From assembly GCF_002870125.1 (NCBI RefSeq), contig NZ_PNEO01000002.1, positions 62,001 to 126,000 on the forward strand: 64,000 bases of DNA. Direction: 5' to 3'. Positions 28,798 through 37,421 of this stretch are shown piece by piece. Numbering within the stretch: position 1 is the first letter of the stretch; each line of letters begins with the position of its first letter. The stretch is from Burkholderia sp. WAC0059 (GTDB lineage: Bacteria; Pseudomonadota; Gammaproteobacteria; Burkholderiales; Burkholderiaceae). Both the position numbers and the translations under genes were made by a program. The notes under the pieces were generated by a model, which saw only the letters and a program-made list of their open reading frames with translations, did no database searches and was not told where the DNA came from.

Positions 28798-30735
28798 TCA
28801 CGGCGCCGTCGTCTCCGTGCCGGCGCTTGCGCCCGGCGCGGCCTGAGGCGCCTGTGTTGCCGCTTGCGGATACATCAGCAGCAGCGTGCGCAGCACGCCG
28901 TTGGTCCAGCCGAAGCCGTCCTGCAGCGGATATTCGCCGCCGCCTGCCGCCGCGTTTTCGCCGGCCGCGCTGATGTCGTACTTCTCGACGAGCTTGTGCG
29001 TGCGCTGGTATCCGGCGAGGTTGGCGGCGATCCAGCGCGTCGCGATGGTCTGCGCGAGCGCGTCGTCGCCGTAGCGGCGCAGGCCGACGACGGCGACGTA
29101 CTGCAGCGGCGCCCAGCCGTTCGGCTCGTCCCACTGCTGGCCGCTTTGGACCTCGGTGGTGGCGAGGCCGCCGGGCCGCAGCAGGCCGGCGCGCACGGCC
29201 GCCGCCGTTTCGCGGGCTTGCGCGCGCGTCGCGACGCCGTCGTAGAGCGGAAAGAGCGCGGCGGCCGTGAGCCGGTGCGTGAGCCGGCGATGGACGAAAT
29301 CGTAGTCGCCGAACGCGTGCAGGCGCGGGTCCCAGAGCACGTGGTCGATGGCCGCGGTGCGTTGCGCGGCGCGCTGCGTCATGCGTTGCGCGTCGCGCGC
29401 GTCGCCCTCGAGGCCGTAGGCCTTCGCGAGCGTGCGTTCGAGCTCGACGAGCAGGCAGTTCAGGTCGACGGGGGCGAGCGAGGTGACGTCGATGCTCGAG
29501 AGCGTGCGGCCGTCGGCGAACCAGCGCGAACTGAAGTCCCAGCCGGTCTCGCCGCCCGCGCGCAGATTGCGCCAGAGGTCGGCGGCGTTGCGCTGCGGCG
29601 TGGCCCGCGCCGTCAGCACGTCCTCGCGATAAGACTCGTCGCGCGGCGTGTCGCGCGCGTCCCAGTAGCGGTTGAGCAGCGTGCCGTCGGCGAGGCGCAC
29701 GACGTGGCGGTACGCATGGTCCGGCGCGAGGTTTTCGGCGCCGTCCATCCAGTACGCGTACTCGCGCTCCAGTTGCGGCAGATAGCGCAGATAGACCGAA
29801 TCGCCGTCGCGCGCGGCGACGAGGTTCACCATCTGCGCGAAGAACGGCGGTTGCGAGCGGCTCAGATAGTACGTGCGGTTGCCGTTCGGAATGTGGCCGT
29901 AGCGGTCGATCAGCGCGGCGAAGTTGTTCAGCTCGTCGAGCGCGAGCGCGTGCCGGCCGCTGGCCTCGAGCCCGAGCATGATGAAGTACGAGTCCCAGTA
30001 ATAGATTTCGTCGAAGCGGCCGCCCGGCACGACGTAGGGATAAGGCAGCGGCAGCAGTGACGAGGCCGCCTGCTGCGTCGCGGTGTCGGGCGCGCGGCTC
30101 AGCACGTTCCAGAGCGTGTCGATGTGATCGGCGACGCTCTGGTTCGGGTCCGACACGTAGCGATCGACGGTGTGCGGCGGCGGCGCGAAATAGCGGTTCA
30201 CGAACGCGGTCAGGGCGGCCTTGCGCGCGGCGGCGTCGGCCGTGCCGGAATCGGGGCTGTGAAGTTGCGCGTCGGCGCGCCAGGCGGCGACGATCTGTGC
30301 GGGCGGCGCGGTCGGCACGCGGTCGGCGAAGGTCTTGCTGTCGTCGAAGACCTGGGCGAGCTCGACTTCGCGATAGAGGCTGCCGTACAGCACGGAGGGC
30401 GGAGGCGGCGCGGCGACGGCCGGGCCGGCGCTGGCGGCGGTCTCGCCTGGCGGCTGGGCGGCGCGCGGCGCCGATGCCGTGTCCGGGGCCGGCGCGACCG
30501 CAGCGGCCGGCGGCTGCGTCGTGATCGAGGCGGCCGATGCGGCTTGAGCGCAGGCTGCGGGCGAATGCGCTGCCGCGAAGACGGCGAGCGCGCAGGCCGC
30601 GAACGCCGGGCGCAGCAGACGACGGGCCGCGAAACGGCGCGTCGGGGGACGGCAAGCCGGCAAGGCGGAGGACGGGCGGGGCGATTCGGCGGAAGGCGGG
30701 AACGGGAACAAGATCGGGAGTCGATGGGTCGGCAT
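28798..30735 (-). CDS. treA: Periplasmic alpha,alpha-trehalase
   Basis: Hydrolyses trehalose to two glucose in the periplasm. A GH37 enzyme of 645 aa with both family signatures: PGGRFDEIYYWDSY at about 237-250 and QQWDEPNGWAP at about 532-542. The N-terminus is an unusually long basic region, then a hydrophobic segment (FAACALAVFAAAHSPAACAQA), so a signal peptide is likely but its start may be internal. About 75 residues after it are Ala/Pro-rich. It is monocistronic as far as can be seen. Confidence 0.92.
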   Translation of the reverse strand: MPTHRLPILFPFPPSAESPRPSSALPACRPPTRRFAARRLLRPAFAACALAVFAAAHSPAACAQAASAASITTQPPAAAVAPAPDTASAPRAAQPPGETAASAGPAVAAPPPPSVLYGSLYREVELAQVFDDSKTFADRVPTAPPAQIVAAWRADAQLHSPDSGTADAAARKAALTAFVNRYFAPPPHTVDRYVSDPNQSVADHIDTLWNVLSRAPDTATQQAASSLLPLPYPYVVPGGRFDEIYYWDSYFIMLGLEASGRHALALDELNNFAALIDRYGHIPNGNRTYYLSRSQPPFFAQMVNLVAARDGDSVYLRYLPQLEREYAYWMDGAENLAPDHAYRHVVRLADGTLLNRYWDARDTPRDESYREDVLTARATPQRNAADLWRNLRAGGETGWDFSSRWFADGRTLSSIDVTSLAPVDLNCLLVELERTLAKAYGLEGDARDAQRMTQRAAQRTAAIDHVLWDPRLHAFGDYDFVHRRLTHRLTAAALFPLYDGVATRAQARETAAAVRAGLLRPGGLATTEVQSGQQWDEPNGWAPLQYVAVVGLRRYGDDALAQTIATRWIAANLAGYQRTHKLVEKYDISAAGENAAAGGGEYPLQDGFGWTNGVLRTLLLMYPQAATQAPQAAPGASAGTETTAP

Positions 30736-31035
30736 GGGCGGCGTAGGGACGTAGAGACGGGAACGTCGAGCGCGCCCTGCGGGCGCGGCGACGACACTCG
30801 CCGCAGCAAATTGCGTTCCGGACCCGTTGCGAGTTGCCGTGCCGCGTGGTCGGGCGCGGCGGCGTCCGCGGTTCTGCCGGCCGGAAAGAGCCGGATCGGC
30901 GGGATTGACGGCCGGCCTTGCTCGTCCCGTTGGCGCTCTTTTCAGTGCGCCTGTTTAGCGTCGCCGCGAGCGGAATCCCGCGCGGGACGCAGGATTTACC
31001 GCCCGGCCCGGCCAATCCTGCGATATCGCGGCCGC
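30736..31035. other. Intergenic region upstream of treA
   Basis: About 300 bp between treA (start) and the Ldh gene (end) on the minus strand, presumably holding the treA promoter. No clear motif, repeat or small gene was recognised. Confidence 0.35.
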
Positions 31036-32088
31036 TCAGAGCGGCATGAGCGGCGGCATGCCGACCTCGGCGGCCATGTCCGCCAGCGGCTTGCGCACCG
31101 AGTCCGGCAGATCGAGCGTATGGGCATGGCGCGCGCGGTTCGCCGCCTCGTATTCGCCGGGGTACTGCACGGGATGGTCCGGGTCCTGCGGCGGGCAGCT
31201 CAGCAGATACTCGAGGAACGCCTCGACCTCCTGCGAGCGCCACGTCTGGTTGAAGTCGAACTGCGGGTTCAGGACGAGCGCGAACAGGTTGTTGGTCGCG
31301 ACGCCCTGGCGCGGGTTGTCGGGCTGGATCGTGCCGCCGCCCGACAGCACGCCCGCGAGCAGCTCGGCGACGAGCCCGAGCGCATAGCCCTTGTGGCCGC
31401 CGAACGGCAGCAGCGCGCCGGGCGGATCGGCGAGCAGCACGGACGGGTCGGTCGTCGGCTCGCCGTTCGCGTCGATGAGCGCGCCCGGCGGCGCCGCTTC
31501 GCCGTTGTCCGCGAGCACGCGCGCGCGATTCACCGCGATCGCGCTCGTCGCGATGTCGACGAGGAACGGCGGCCGCCCGCCCGGCAGCGGTCCCGCGAAG
31601 CACAGCGGGTTGGTCGTGAGGCGCGGCTCGCGTCCGCCGTAGGGCGCCACGGTCGGCGCGCGGTTGGTCACGTTGGTGAACGCGAGCAGCACGAAGCCCT
31701 GTTGCGCGACCATCTCGCCGTAATGGCCCATGCGCCCCAGGTGGTGGCTGTGCCGCAGCGTGACGATACATTGCCCGTGCGAACGGGCGCGTACGATCGC
31801 GTCGTCCATGACGACGCGCCCGATGTGCTGGCCGAAGCCGTTGTGCCCGTCGTAGCCGATCAGGCCGCCGTGGTCCACGACGCGCTCGGGGCGCGCGTCG
31901 GCGGCGACGAAGCCGGCCTTGAGCACGCGCCGGTAGTTCGGCAGGATCGACAGGCCGTGGCTTGCGTAGCCGACGCGGTCCGATTCGACGAGATGGTGGC
32001 CGACGTCGTTGGCGATGTCGACGGGCACGTCGAGGTTGATCAGCACGCCGGTCGCGAACCGGCGCGCGTCGTCGAGGGTGACTTTCAT
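31036..32088 (-). CDS. Ldh family (malate/L-lactate type) oxidoreductase
   Basis: A 350-residue NAD(P)-dependent 2-hydroxyacid dehydrogenase of the MDH/LDH2 family, which has its own fold, unlike classical LDH. Motifs include RVGYASHGLSILPNY, VTLRHSHHLGRMGHYGEM with conserved histidines, and FGGHKGYALGLVAELLAGVLSGGG. Members act on malate, lactate, sulfolactate, ureidoglycolate or 2,3-diketogulonate. The DASS transporter 46 nt upstream suggests the substrate is an imported dicarboxylate or related acid. Confidence 0.85.
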   Translation of the reverse strand: MKVTLDDARRFATGVLINLDVPVDIANDVGHHLVESDRVGYASHGLSILPNYRRVLKAGFVAADARPERVVDHGGLIGYDGHNGFGQHIGRVVMDDAIVRARSHGQCIVTLRHSHHLGRMGHYGEMVAQQGFVLLAFTNVTNRAPTVAPYGGREPRLTTNPLCFAGPLPGGRPPFLVDIATSAIAVNRARVLADNGEAAPPGALIDANGEPTTDPSVLLADPPGALLPFGGHKGYALGLVAELLAGVLSGGGTIQPDNPRQGVATNNLFALVLNPQFDFNQTWRSQEVEAFLEYLLSCPPQDPDHPVQYPGEYEAANRARHAHTLDLPDSVRKPLADMAAEVGMPPLMPL

Positions 32089-32134
32089 TTCCGGCTCCCG
32101 TAACGGATGCGGGTGCGCTCGCGCGGACGGCGGC

Positions 32135-33643
32135 TCAGAGCCAGCCCAGCCAGCGCCACCAGGTTGCGCCGAACAGCAACAGCAGCAGATAGCCGACCAC
32201 GGTGAGCACGATGCCCACGCGCGAAAACTGCTTCGCGGTGAAGGTGTCGGTGGCGAGGCACACCATGTTTTGCGGCGCGTTGATCGGCAGGACGAACCCG
32301 AAGCTCACGACGTAGCCGAGCAGCATCGTGAAGCCGAGCTTGTCGAAGTTGCCCTGCATCGAGAGCAGCACCGAAATCAGGATCGGCAGCATCGCCGAGG
32401 TGAGCGCGGTCGCGCTCGCGAAACCGAGGTGGATCACGATCAGGAACGCGCTCAGGATCGCGAACACGGCGAACGGACTGGCTGCGTCGAGCCCGGTGCG
32501 ATGGGCGACGAGGTCGCCGAGCCATTGGCCCGCCTGGGTCGTGAGGAGCGCCGTGCCGAGGCTGATGCCCACGCCGAACACGATGACGGTGCCCCACGGA
32601 ATGCGGTTTTGCAGGGTTTTCCAGTCCATCACGCCGAAGCGCGGCAGCAACAGCAGCACGAGGCCCACGTAGGTGACGGACGTGGTATCGAACGGATGCA
32701 GCTTGCCCTCGGTCGCCCAGAAGACGAGCAGGCCGAGCGAGACGGCGAGCAGGCGTTTTTGCGGGCCCGTCATGGGGCCGAGTTCGCGCAGCGCGCTCTC
32801 GACGGCTTCCTTGCCGCCGGCGATGGCGTCGGTTTCGGGCGGCAGCATCTTCAGCACGATGAAGACGAGCGCGGCCGACATGACGATGGCCCAGGGCGCG
32901 CCCGCGATCAGCCAGTCGAGCCAACTGACGCGCGCGCCGTGCATCTTGTCCATGAACCCGACCGTGAGCAGGTTCTGCGCGGCGGCCGTCTGGATGCCGA
33001 CGTTCCAGATGCTGGTCGCCTCGGCCACGACGATCATGATGCCGGCCGCGATGTTCGAGCGCCGCTCGACGCCGAATGCCGAGATCACGCCGATCATGAT
33101 CGGCACGACGCAGGCGCTGCGCGCGGTCGCGCTCGGCACGACGAGCGAGAGGACGATGGTCACGGCGATGGCGCCGACGAGGATGCGCCGCGTCGTCGTG
33201 CCGATGAGCGAGAGCGTGACGAGCGCGATGCGCCGGTCGAGCCCGGTGATGGTCATCGCCGCCGAGATGAACAGCGCGCCCGTGACGAGCGCGAGCGCCG
33301 AGTTCGAGAAGCCGGAGAGCGCCATCGTGATCGCGTTCGACGTGCCGTAGAGCTTCGTCGGGTCCTGCACGGTGGGCGAGAGGCCGAGCAGGAAGGCCAT
33401 CAGCGACGTGATGATGATGGCGCTCGCTTCGTAGGAGACGGCCTCGGTGAGCCAGACCACGACGGCGAACGCGAGGATCGCGAGCATGCGCTGGCCGGCC
33501 GTCGGCAGCGAGGCGGGCAACGGCAGCAGCAGGACGGCGACGAGTGCGACCACGCCGGCGACGAGGCCGATCGGAATGCCCTTTTTGGGCCCGGTCTGGG
33601 CGGCGGCGGGGGTGTCCGAAGCGTCCGGTTTGGTGGCGTTCAT
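32135..33643 (-). CDS. DASS family anion symporter
   Basis: A 502-residue inner-membrane transporter of the divalent anion:Na+ symporter family, with about 12 hydrophobic segments. Family features include a LTEAVSYEASAIII segment, the SNAITMALSGFSNSALALVTGALFISAAM region with an SNT-like motif, and VLPINAPQNMVCLATD near the C-terminus. It probably imports a di- or tricarboxylate for the dehydrogenase encoded 46 nt downstream. The ATG at 33643 begins a Pro/Ala-rich cytoplasmic tail before the first helix. Confidence 0.85.
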   Translation of the reverse strand: MNATKPDASDTPAAAQTGPKKGIPIGLVAGVVALVAVLLLPLPASLPTAGQRMLAILAFAVVVWLTEAVSYEASAIIITSLMAFLLGLSPTVQDPTKLYGTSNAITMALSGFSNSALALVTGALFISAAMTITGLDRRIALVTLSLIGTTTRRILVGAIAVTIVLSLVVPSATARSACVVPIMIGVISAFGVERRSNIAAGIMIVVAEATSIWNVGIQTAAAQNLLTVGFMDKMHGARVSWLDWLIAGAPWAIVMSAALVFIVLKMLPPETDAIAGGKEAVESALRELGPMTGPQKRLLAVSLGLLVFWATEGKLHPFDTTSVTYVGLVLLLLPRFGVMDWKTLQNRIPWGTVIVFGVGISLGTALLTTQAGQWLGDLVAHRTGLDAASPFAVFAILSAFLIVIHLGFASATALTSAMLPILISVLLSMQGNFDKLGFTMLLGYVVSFGFVLPINAPQNMVCLATDTFTAKQFSRVGIVLTVVGYLLLLLFGATWWRWLGWL

Positions 33644-34350
33644 GAGGGGGACTCCGTGAGGCGGCACGAATCGGCTGGCGGCGTGGACGGCGGCGGGCGT
33701 CCCGCGTCGCGGCGGGCGACGGGCGCGGGCGGTGGAGGGGCGGGCAGCGCGCCGTCGATGCCGGGCGCGTCTCCGGGCTGCTCGCGGGTCAGGGTCCGGA
33801 TTGGCAATCGTCGCTCCATTCGTTCGGGAAAACGAAACGCACGGCTAAGGCCTTTGTGTCGGAATAGCGGTGGCGGAGAGTCCGGATAGGAGCATACGCG
33901 CAATCGCCGGGGCCGGTTTTTGCCGTGCCGTTGCGCTGCATCGCGGGGGGCGTGCGGTTGTTGCCGGCGGCCGGGTTCTTCGGCGGCGCATCCGCATTGC
34001 AATCTGAAAGGCTGCGGTGGCAGCGATCGCGCCAGGATGTTTCAAGGCGCGTCGGGTTTGGCCTCGACGGTCCGATCCTCCCGGAGAGGGGGACGATGCC
34101 CGGGCTTCCTCGCCGCTGCCGCTGCACGGATTCGGCTCGTCACGAGGCGTCTTGCGCGCGCCGCGGCAACGCGTTTACCCCCGTAAACAAGCATCGAAAT
34201 CGGTCGGGCAGTCTGCGTTGCGCAACAAATTCGCGCCGTACGCGTAAAAGAGTGCCGCAAAACGGCTGGGCGCTTGTAGAATCCGCCGTTGAAGCGCGAG
34301 CATGTCGCGCGCGTTTCGTGGATTCATTGACCAACTCTGGTAGGAGAACC
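33644..34350. other. 700-bp intergenic region, divergent promoters
   Basis: No convincing gene. It should hold the promoter of the DASS/Ldh operon (minus) and of the HU gene (plus). A palindrome GTTTAC-CCCC-GTAAAC at 34173-34188 is operator-like. The last 150 bp before HU are relatively AT-rich. Confidence 0.4.
34173..34188. promoter_or_regulatory. GTTTAC-N4-GTAAAC palindrome
   Basis: A perfect 6-bp dyad about 165 bp upstream of the HU gene. It may be a regulator site; the protein that binds it cannot be named from sequence. Confidence 0.3.
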
Positions 34351-34794
34351 ATGCCGACTTCCGCAAAAAAGGTGGCGAAGAAAGCCGCCGCCCCGGCCAA
34401 GAAGGTTGTTGCAAAGAAAGCGCCCGCCAAGCAGGCGGCAGCCAGGAAGGTCGCCGTGAAGGCGTCCGGCGCACCGTCGCCGATCAAGGACACCTTCACG
34501 AAGGCCTCGTTGGCGACGCACGTGGCCGAGCGCGCCGGCGTCGAGCCGAAGGCCGCGAAGGCCGTGCTCGCCGCGCTGGAAGACACGATCCTCGGCTCGG
34601 TGCACAAGAAGGGCGCGGGCGAGTTCACGCTGTCGGGCCTTCTGAAGATCGTCGTGCAGGCCGTGCCGGCGAAGAAGAAGCGCTTCGGCAAGGACCCGTT
34701 CACGGGTGAAGAGCGCTGGTTTCCGGCGAAGCCGGCGAGCGTTCGCGTGAAGGCGCGCGCGCTCAAGAAGCTGAAGGACGCGGCCGCAGGCTGA
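34351..34794 (+). CDS. HU-family DNA-binding protein with Lys/Ala-rich tail
   Basis: A 147-residue nucleoid protein. Residues 1-42 are a Lys/Ala/Pro-rich, histone H1-like disordered arm (AKKVAKKAAAPAKK repeats). Residues about 46-140 are an HU/IHF fold (FTKASLATHVAERAGVEPKAAKAVLAALE, then FTLSGLLKI and a basic arm). HU binds and bends DNA without strong sequence preference; the tail should increase affinity and compaction. A strong ribosome binding site (TAGGAGA, 34341-34347) and a strong terminator bracket the gene, which is monocistronic and probably highly expressed. Confidence 0.93.
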   Translation: MPTSAKKVAKKAAAPAKKVVAKKAPAKQAAARKVAVKASGAPSPIKDTFTKASLATHVAERAGVEPKAAKAVLAALEDTILGSVHKKGAGEFTLSGLLKIVVQAVPAKKKRFGKDPFTGEERWFPAKPASVRVKARALKKLKDAAAG

Positions 34795-34844
34795 GGACCG
34801 GGCGGGGCCTCACGGCTCCCCGGTCGATGTTTGCATGCTGCACG

Positions 34845-34881
34845 AAGGCCCCGCCGGCGTCATGCCGGCGGGGCCTTTTTT
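34845..34881 (+). terminator. Strong Rho-independent terminator of the HU gene
   Basis: A perfect 14-bp stem (AAGGCCCCGCCGGC / GCCGGCGGGGCCTT) around GTCAT, followed by a run of T to 34881. It lies 50 bp after the HU stop codon. Confidence 0.93.
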
Positions 34882-34917
34882 CGTCCGTCGTTCGTCCGTC
34901 GTTTTTGCGCCGCCGGT

Positions 34918-36276
34918 CTATCGCGAGGCGGAGCCGCCGGCGGGGACATGACCGCTTTCGTCGGCTTTTTCCCCGTTGCCGCCATGACGGCGCGTCGTCG
35001 TCGCGGCGACGGCCATCGCGGCGCCGGCCGCGAGCAGGACCGAGCGCCACGAGTGTTGCCTGACGTAGTGGTGCGCGGCGCTGGCCGCGCGGGCCGCGTT
35101 GCCTTCCAGTTGCGCGAGGGGCGCTCGCGCGGATTGGCCGGGGGCATCGGCATGGTTTGGGTTTCGGGCGGCATCGTTCGCCGCCGCGCGAGCGTTTTGC
35201 GAAACCGCTTCGTCGTCGGCCGGCGGGGTCTTGTCGTGCGTGCGTTGCCGCTCGCCCGACGGGCGGGGCGAGTCCGGCGGCGGCGTTTCGCCGGGGGCGG
35301 GCGGCGCGGCTTTCGTCTGCAATCCGGGGAGCGTCGAGGCCGCGAGCACCGAGGCGAGCTTGGCCCGGCTGCCGGGCGGCGCGTCGGGCTGCCGGCCCCA
35401 GGCGCCGCGCGGGTCGTGCAGCCTCGCGCGCGCCGCCGAGAATTCGGCGCCGAGCAGCAGCACGGCCGCCGAGAAGTACAGCCACATGAGCAGCACCGCG
35501 AGCGAACCCGCCGCGCCGAATGTGCTCGCCATGCCCGCGTGCGCGAGATAGAGCGCGAACAGCTTCTTACCCGCCGAAAACAGCACGGCGGCCACGCCGC
35601 CGCCGACCAGCGCGTCGCGCCACTGCACGTTCGCGTCGGGCAGGAACTTGAGCAGCGCGGCGAACGCGACCGCGAGCACGACGAGGCCGACGAGCAGTTG
35701 CAGCAGGTCGCCGATGACGAGGTAGCGCGACTGGCCGAGGAGCCATTGCCCGACGAACGTGATGGTCGTGTCGAGCACGAGCGAGACGATCAGCAGGAAT
35801 GCGACGCCGAGCACGAGGCTGAACGAGACGAGCCGCACGCGCACGAGCGCGAACACGGTGGAGGCGCGCAGCTTCGTGGGCGGCCAGACGACGTTCAGCG
35901 CGTAATTGAGCGACGAAAACGTCGCCGAGGCGCCGACGGCCAGCATCGCGAACGAGATCACGGCCGCGATGCCGCCCGCGTGGGCGCTGCGGTGCGCGTT
36001 CTCGACGATGGTGGTCACGCCGGCGGCGGCCTCGTTGCCGAGCACGCCGTAGACGTGGCGGAACAACTCGCCGCGCGCCGCGGCGTCGCCGAAGAACCAG
36101 CCGGCCACGGCGATCACCATGACGAGCGTCGGCGCGAGCGAGAACGCCGAGTAGAACGCGATGCTCGCGGCGAGAGCGGGGCACCGGTCGGCGAAGAACT
36201 GCCGGAACGCGCCGACGACCCACGACATTTCCTTACGGGCGGCGGCATGCAGTTGCTGGGGGGAGAGCGTGGTCAT
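34918..36276 (-). CDS. YihY/BrkB family membrane protein with ElaB-like tail
   Basis: A 452-residue protein. The first ~290 residues have six hydrophobic segments of the YihY/BrkB family (PALAASIAFYSAFSLAPTLVM, LLMWLYFSAAVLLLGAEF); the family's function is poorly defined. A disordered Pro/Ser/Asp-rich linker follows (about 300-385), then about 65 residues (AQLEGNAARAASAAHHYVRQHSWRSVLLAAG...) that look like the DUF883/ElaB/YqjD stress-associated membrane anchor. The ATG at 36276 is chosen because the sequence upstream is not protein-like. Confidence 0.85.
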   Translation of the reverse strand: MTTLSPQQLHAAARKEMSWVVGAFRQFFADRCPALAASIAFYSAFSLAPTLVMVIAVAGWFFGDAAARGELFRHVYGVLGNEAAAGVTTIVENAHRSAHAGGIAAVISFAMLAVGASATFSSLNYALNVVWPPTKLRASTVFALVRVRLVSFSLVLGVAFLLIVSLVLDTTITFVGQWLLGQSRYLVIGDLLQLLVGLVVLAVAFAALLKFLPDANVQWRDALVGGGVAAVLFSAGKKLFALYLAHAGMASTFGAAGSLAVLLMWLYFSAAVLLLGAEFSAARARLHDPRGAWGRQPDAPPGSRAKLASVLAASTLPGLQTKAAPPAPGETPPPDSPRPSGERQRTHDKTPPADDEAVSQNARAAANDAARNPNHADAPGQSARAPLAQLEGNAARAASAAHHYVRQHSWRSVLLAAGAAMAVAATTTRRHGGNGEKADESGHVPAGGSASR

Positions 36277-36643
36277 GGCGATCGGTGCGGACGGGGTGAG
36301 GCGGGACGAAGCGGGACAAAGCGCGGGCAAAGCACCGGCAAGGACAAGGCGGGACCAATATAGCAAGCGCGCCGGTCGCGCGACGCGAGGACGCCCGCGT
36401 CCCATGCGCGCATGCGGGTGCGCGAGGCGGGCTGACGTTGAGCCGTCGATTCCGCCGCGCCGCCCTGGGCCATGCGTCTGCCGATGCCCGGAATCCGTGC
36501 GCGCGTGCGGCATGTCTCGTCGATTCGGTGCATGGCGCGGCCGGGGCGCCGGCGCGATCCGCGAGAAGTCGCGCTTCTTGCCTCAGCCCAGGCTGGCCCC
36601 GAAGTTGCTTGATCCGACTGGTCATACCGGTAGGAGTCTGCCT
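36277..36643. other. Divergent intergenic region
   Basis: About 367 bp between the YihY gene (minus) and the FadR-type regulator (plus). No gene. A TAGGAG ribosome binding site (36631-36636) precedes the regulator. No clear promoter box. Confidence 0.35.
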
Positions 36644-37303
36644 TTGAGCATGCCCAATCTCGTCGCCCAGACGCTGCAGCAGCGCATTCAGAACGGCACC
36701 TATGCGCCGGGCACGCTGTTGCCCGGTCAGCGCGAACTCGCCCTGCAACTCGGCGTGAGCCGCACCGCGCTGCGCGAGGCGCTTTCGATGCTCGTGGCGC
36801 TCGGCTTCCTGCATCCGGTGCCGGGCAAGGGCACCTTCGTGCTCAAGCCCGACGAGCCCACGGCGAGCCCGATCGGGGCCAACTACGCGCAGCTCATGCA
36901 GTTCCGCTATGTCGTCGAGCCGCCGGCGGCCGCGCTTGCGGCCCGCGCGGTGGGCGCCGGCGGCGCGGCGAAACTCTGGGGCCTGCAGGCGCGGATGAGG
37001 GAGGCGCTCGCGCGCGGCGACCTCGTCGATGCGGCCGATGCCGATCTGGCTTTCCATCAGACCGTCGCCGCGTTCTCGGGCAACGAAATCCTGATCGAGG
37101 TCGCCCGCACGCTCGAAGACCGCATCGGCCGCAGCCTGCAGCAGCCGTTCGGCAACCGCGCGCGCTTTCGCGAGCCGCTCGACGAGCATCACGCCATCGT
37201 CGTCGCGCTCGTCGCCGGCGACGGCGAACTCGCGCGCGCGGCCATGCAGACGCATCTCGTGTGCGCCGCCGGGCGGGTCGGCATCGAGCTCGTCGTCCCA
37301 TGA
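36644..37303 (+). CDS. FadR-type GntR transcriptional regulator
   Basis: A 219-residue regulator. The winged-helix GntR domain (about 5-70; NGTYAPGTLLPGQRELALQLGVSRTALREAL) is followed by an FCD all-helical ligand domain (about 90-215) with the metal-binding Asp/His pattern (D-LAFHQTVAAFSGN, EHHAIVVAL). A TTG at 36644 is 7 nt from TAGGAG and better spaced than the ATG at 36650; both give nearly the same protein. It probably controls the amidase encoded 118 bp downstream. Confidence 0.85.
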   Translation: MSMPNLVAQTLQQRIQNGTYAPGTLLPGQRELALQLGVSRTALREALSMLVALGFLHPVPGKGTFVLKPDEPTASPIGANYAQLMQFRYVVEPPAAALAARAVGAGGAAKLWGLQARMREALARGDLVDAADADLAFHQTVAAFSGNEILIEVARTLEDRIGRSLQQPFGNRARFREPLDEHHAIVVALVAGDGELARAAMQTHLVCAAGRVGIELVVP

Positions 37304-37421
37304 CGGCGGCTTGTCTCTTTCTCCGCCGGAGGTTTTCGCCGCGCGCGCCGTGCGCCGCGGCATCCCGGCCGACCGTCGTCCGGGCGACGCGGAAGGCCCT
37401 TCTCTCTTTGCAAGGAACGCC

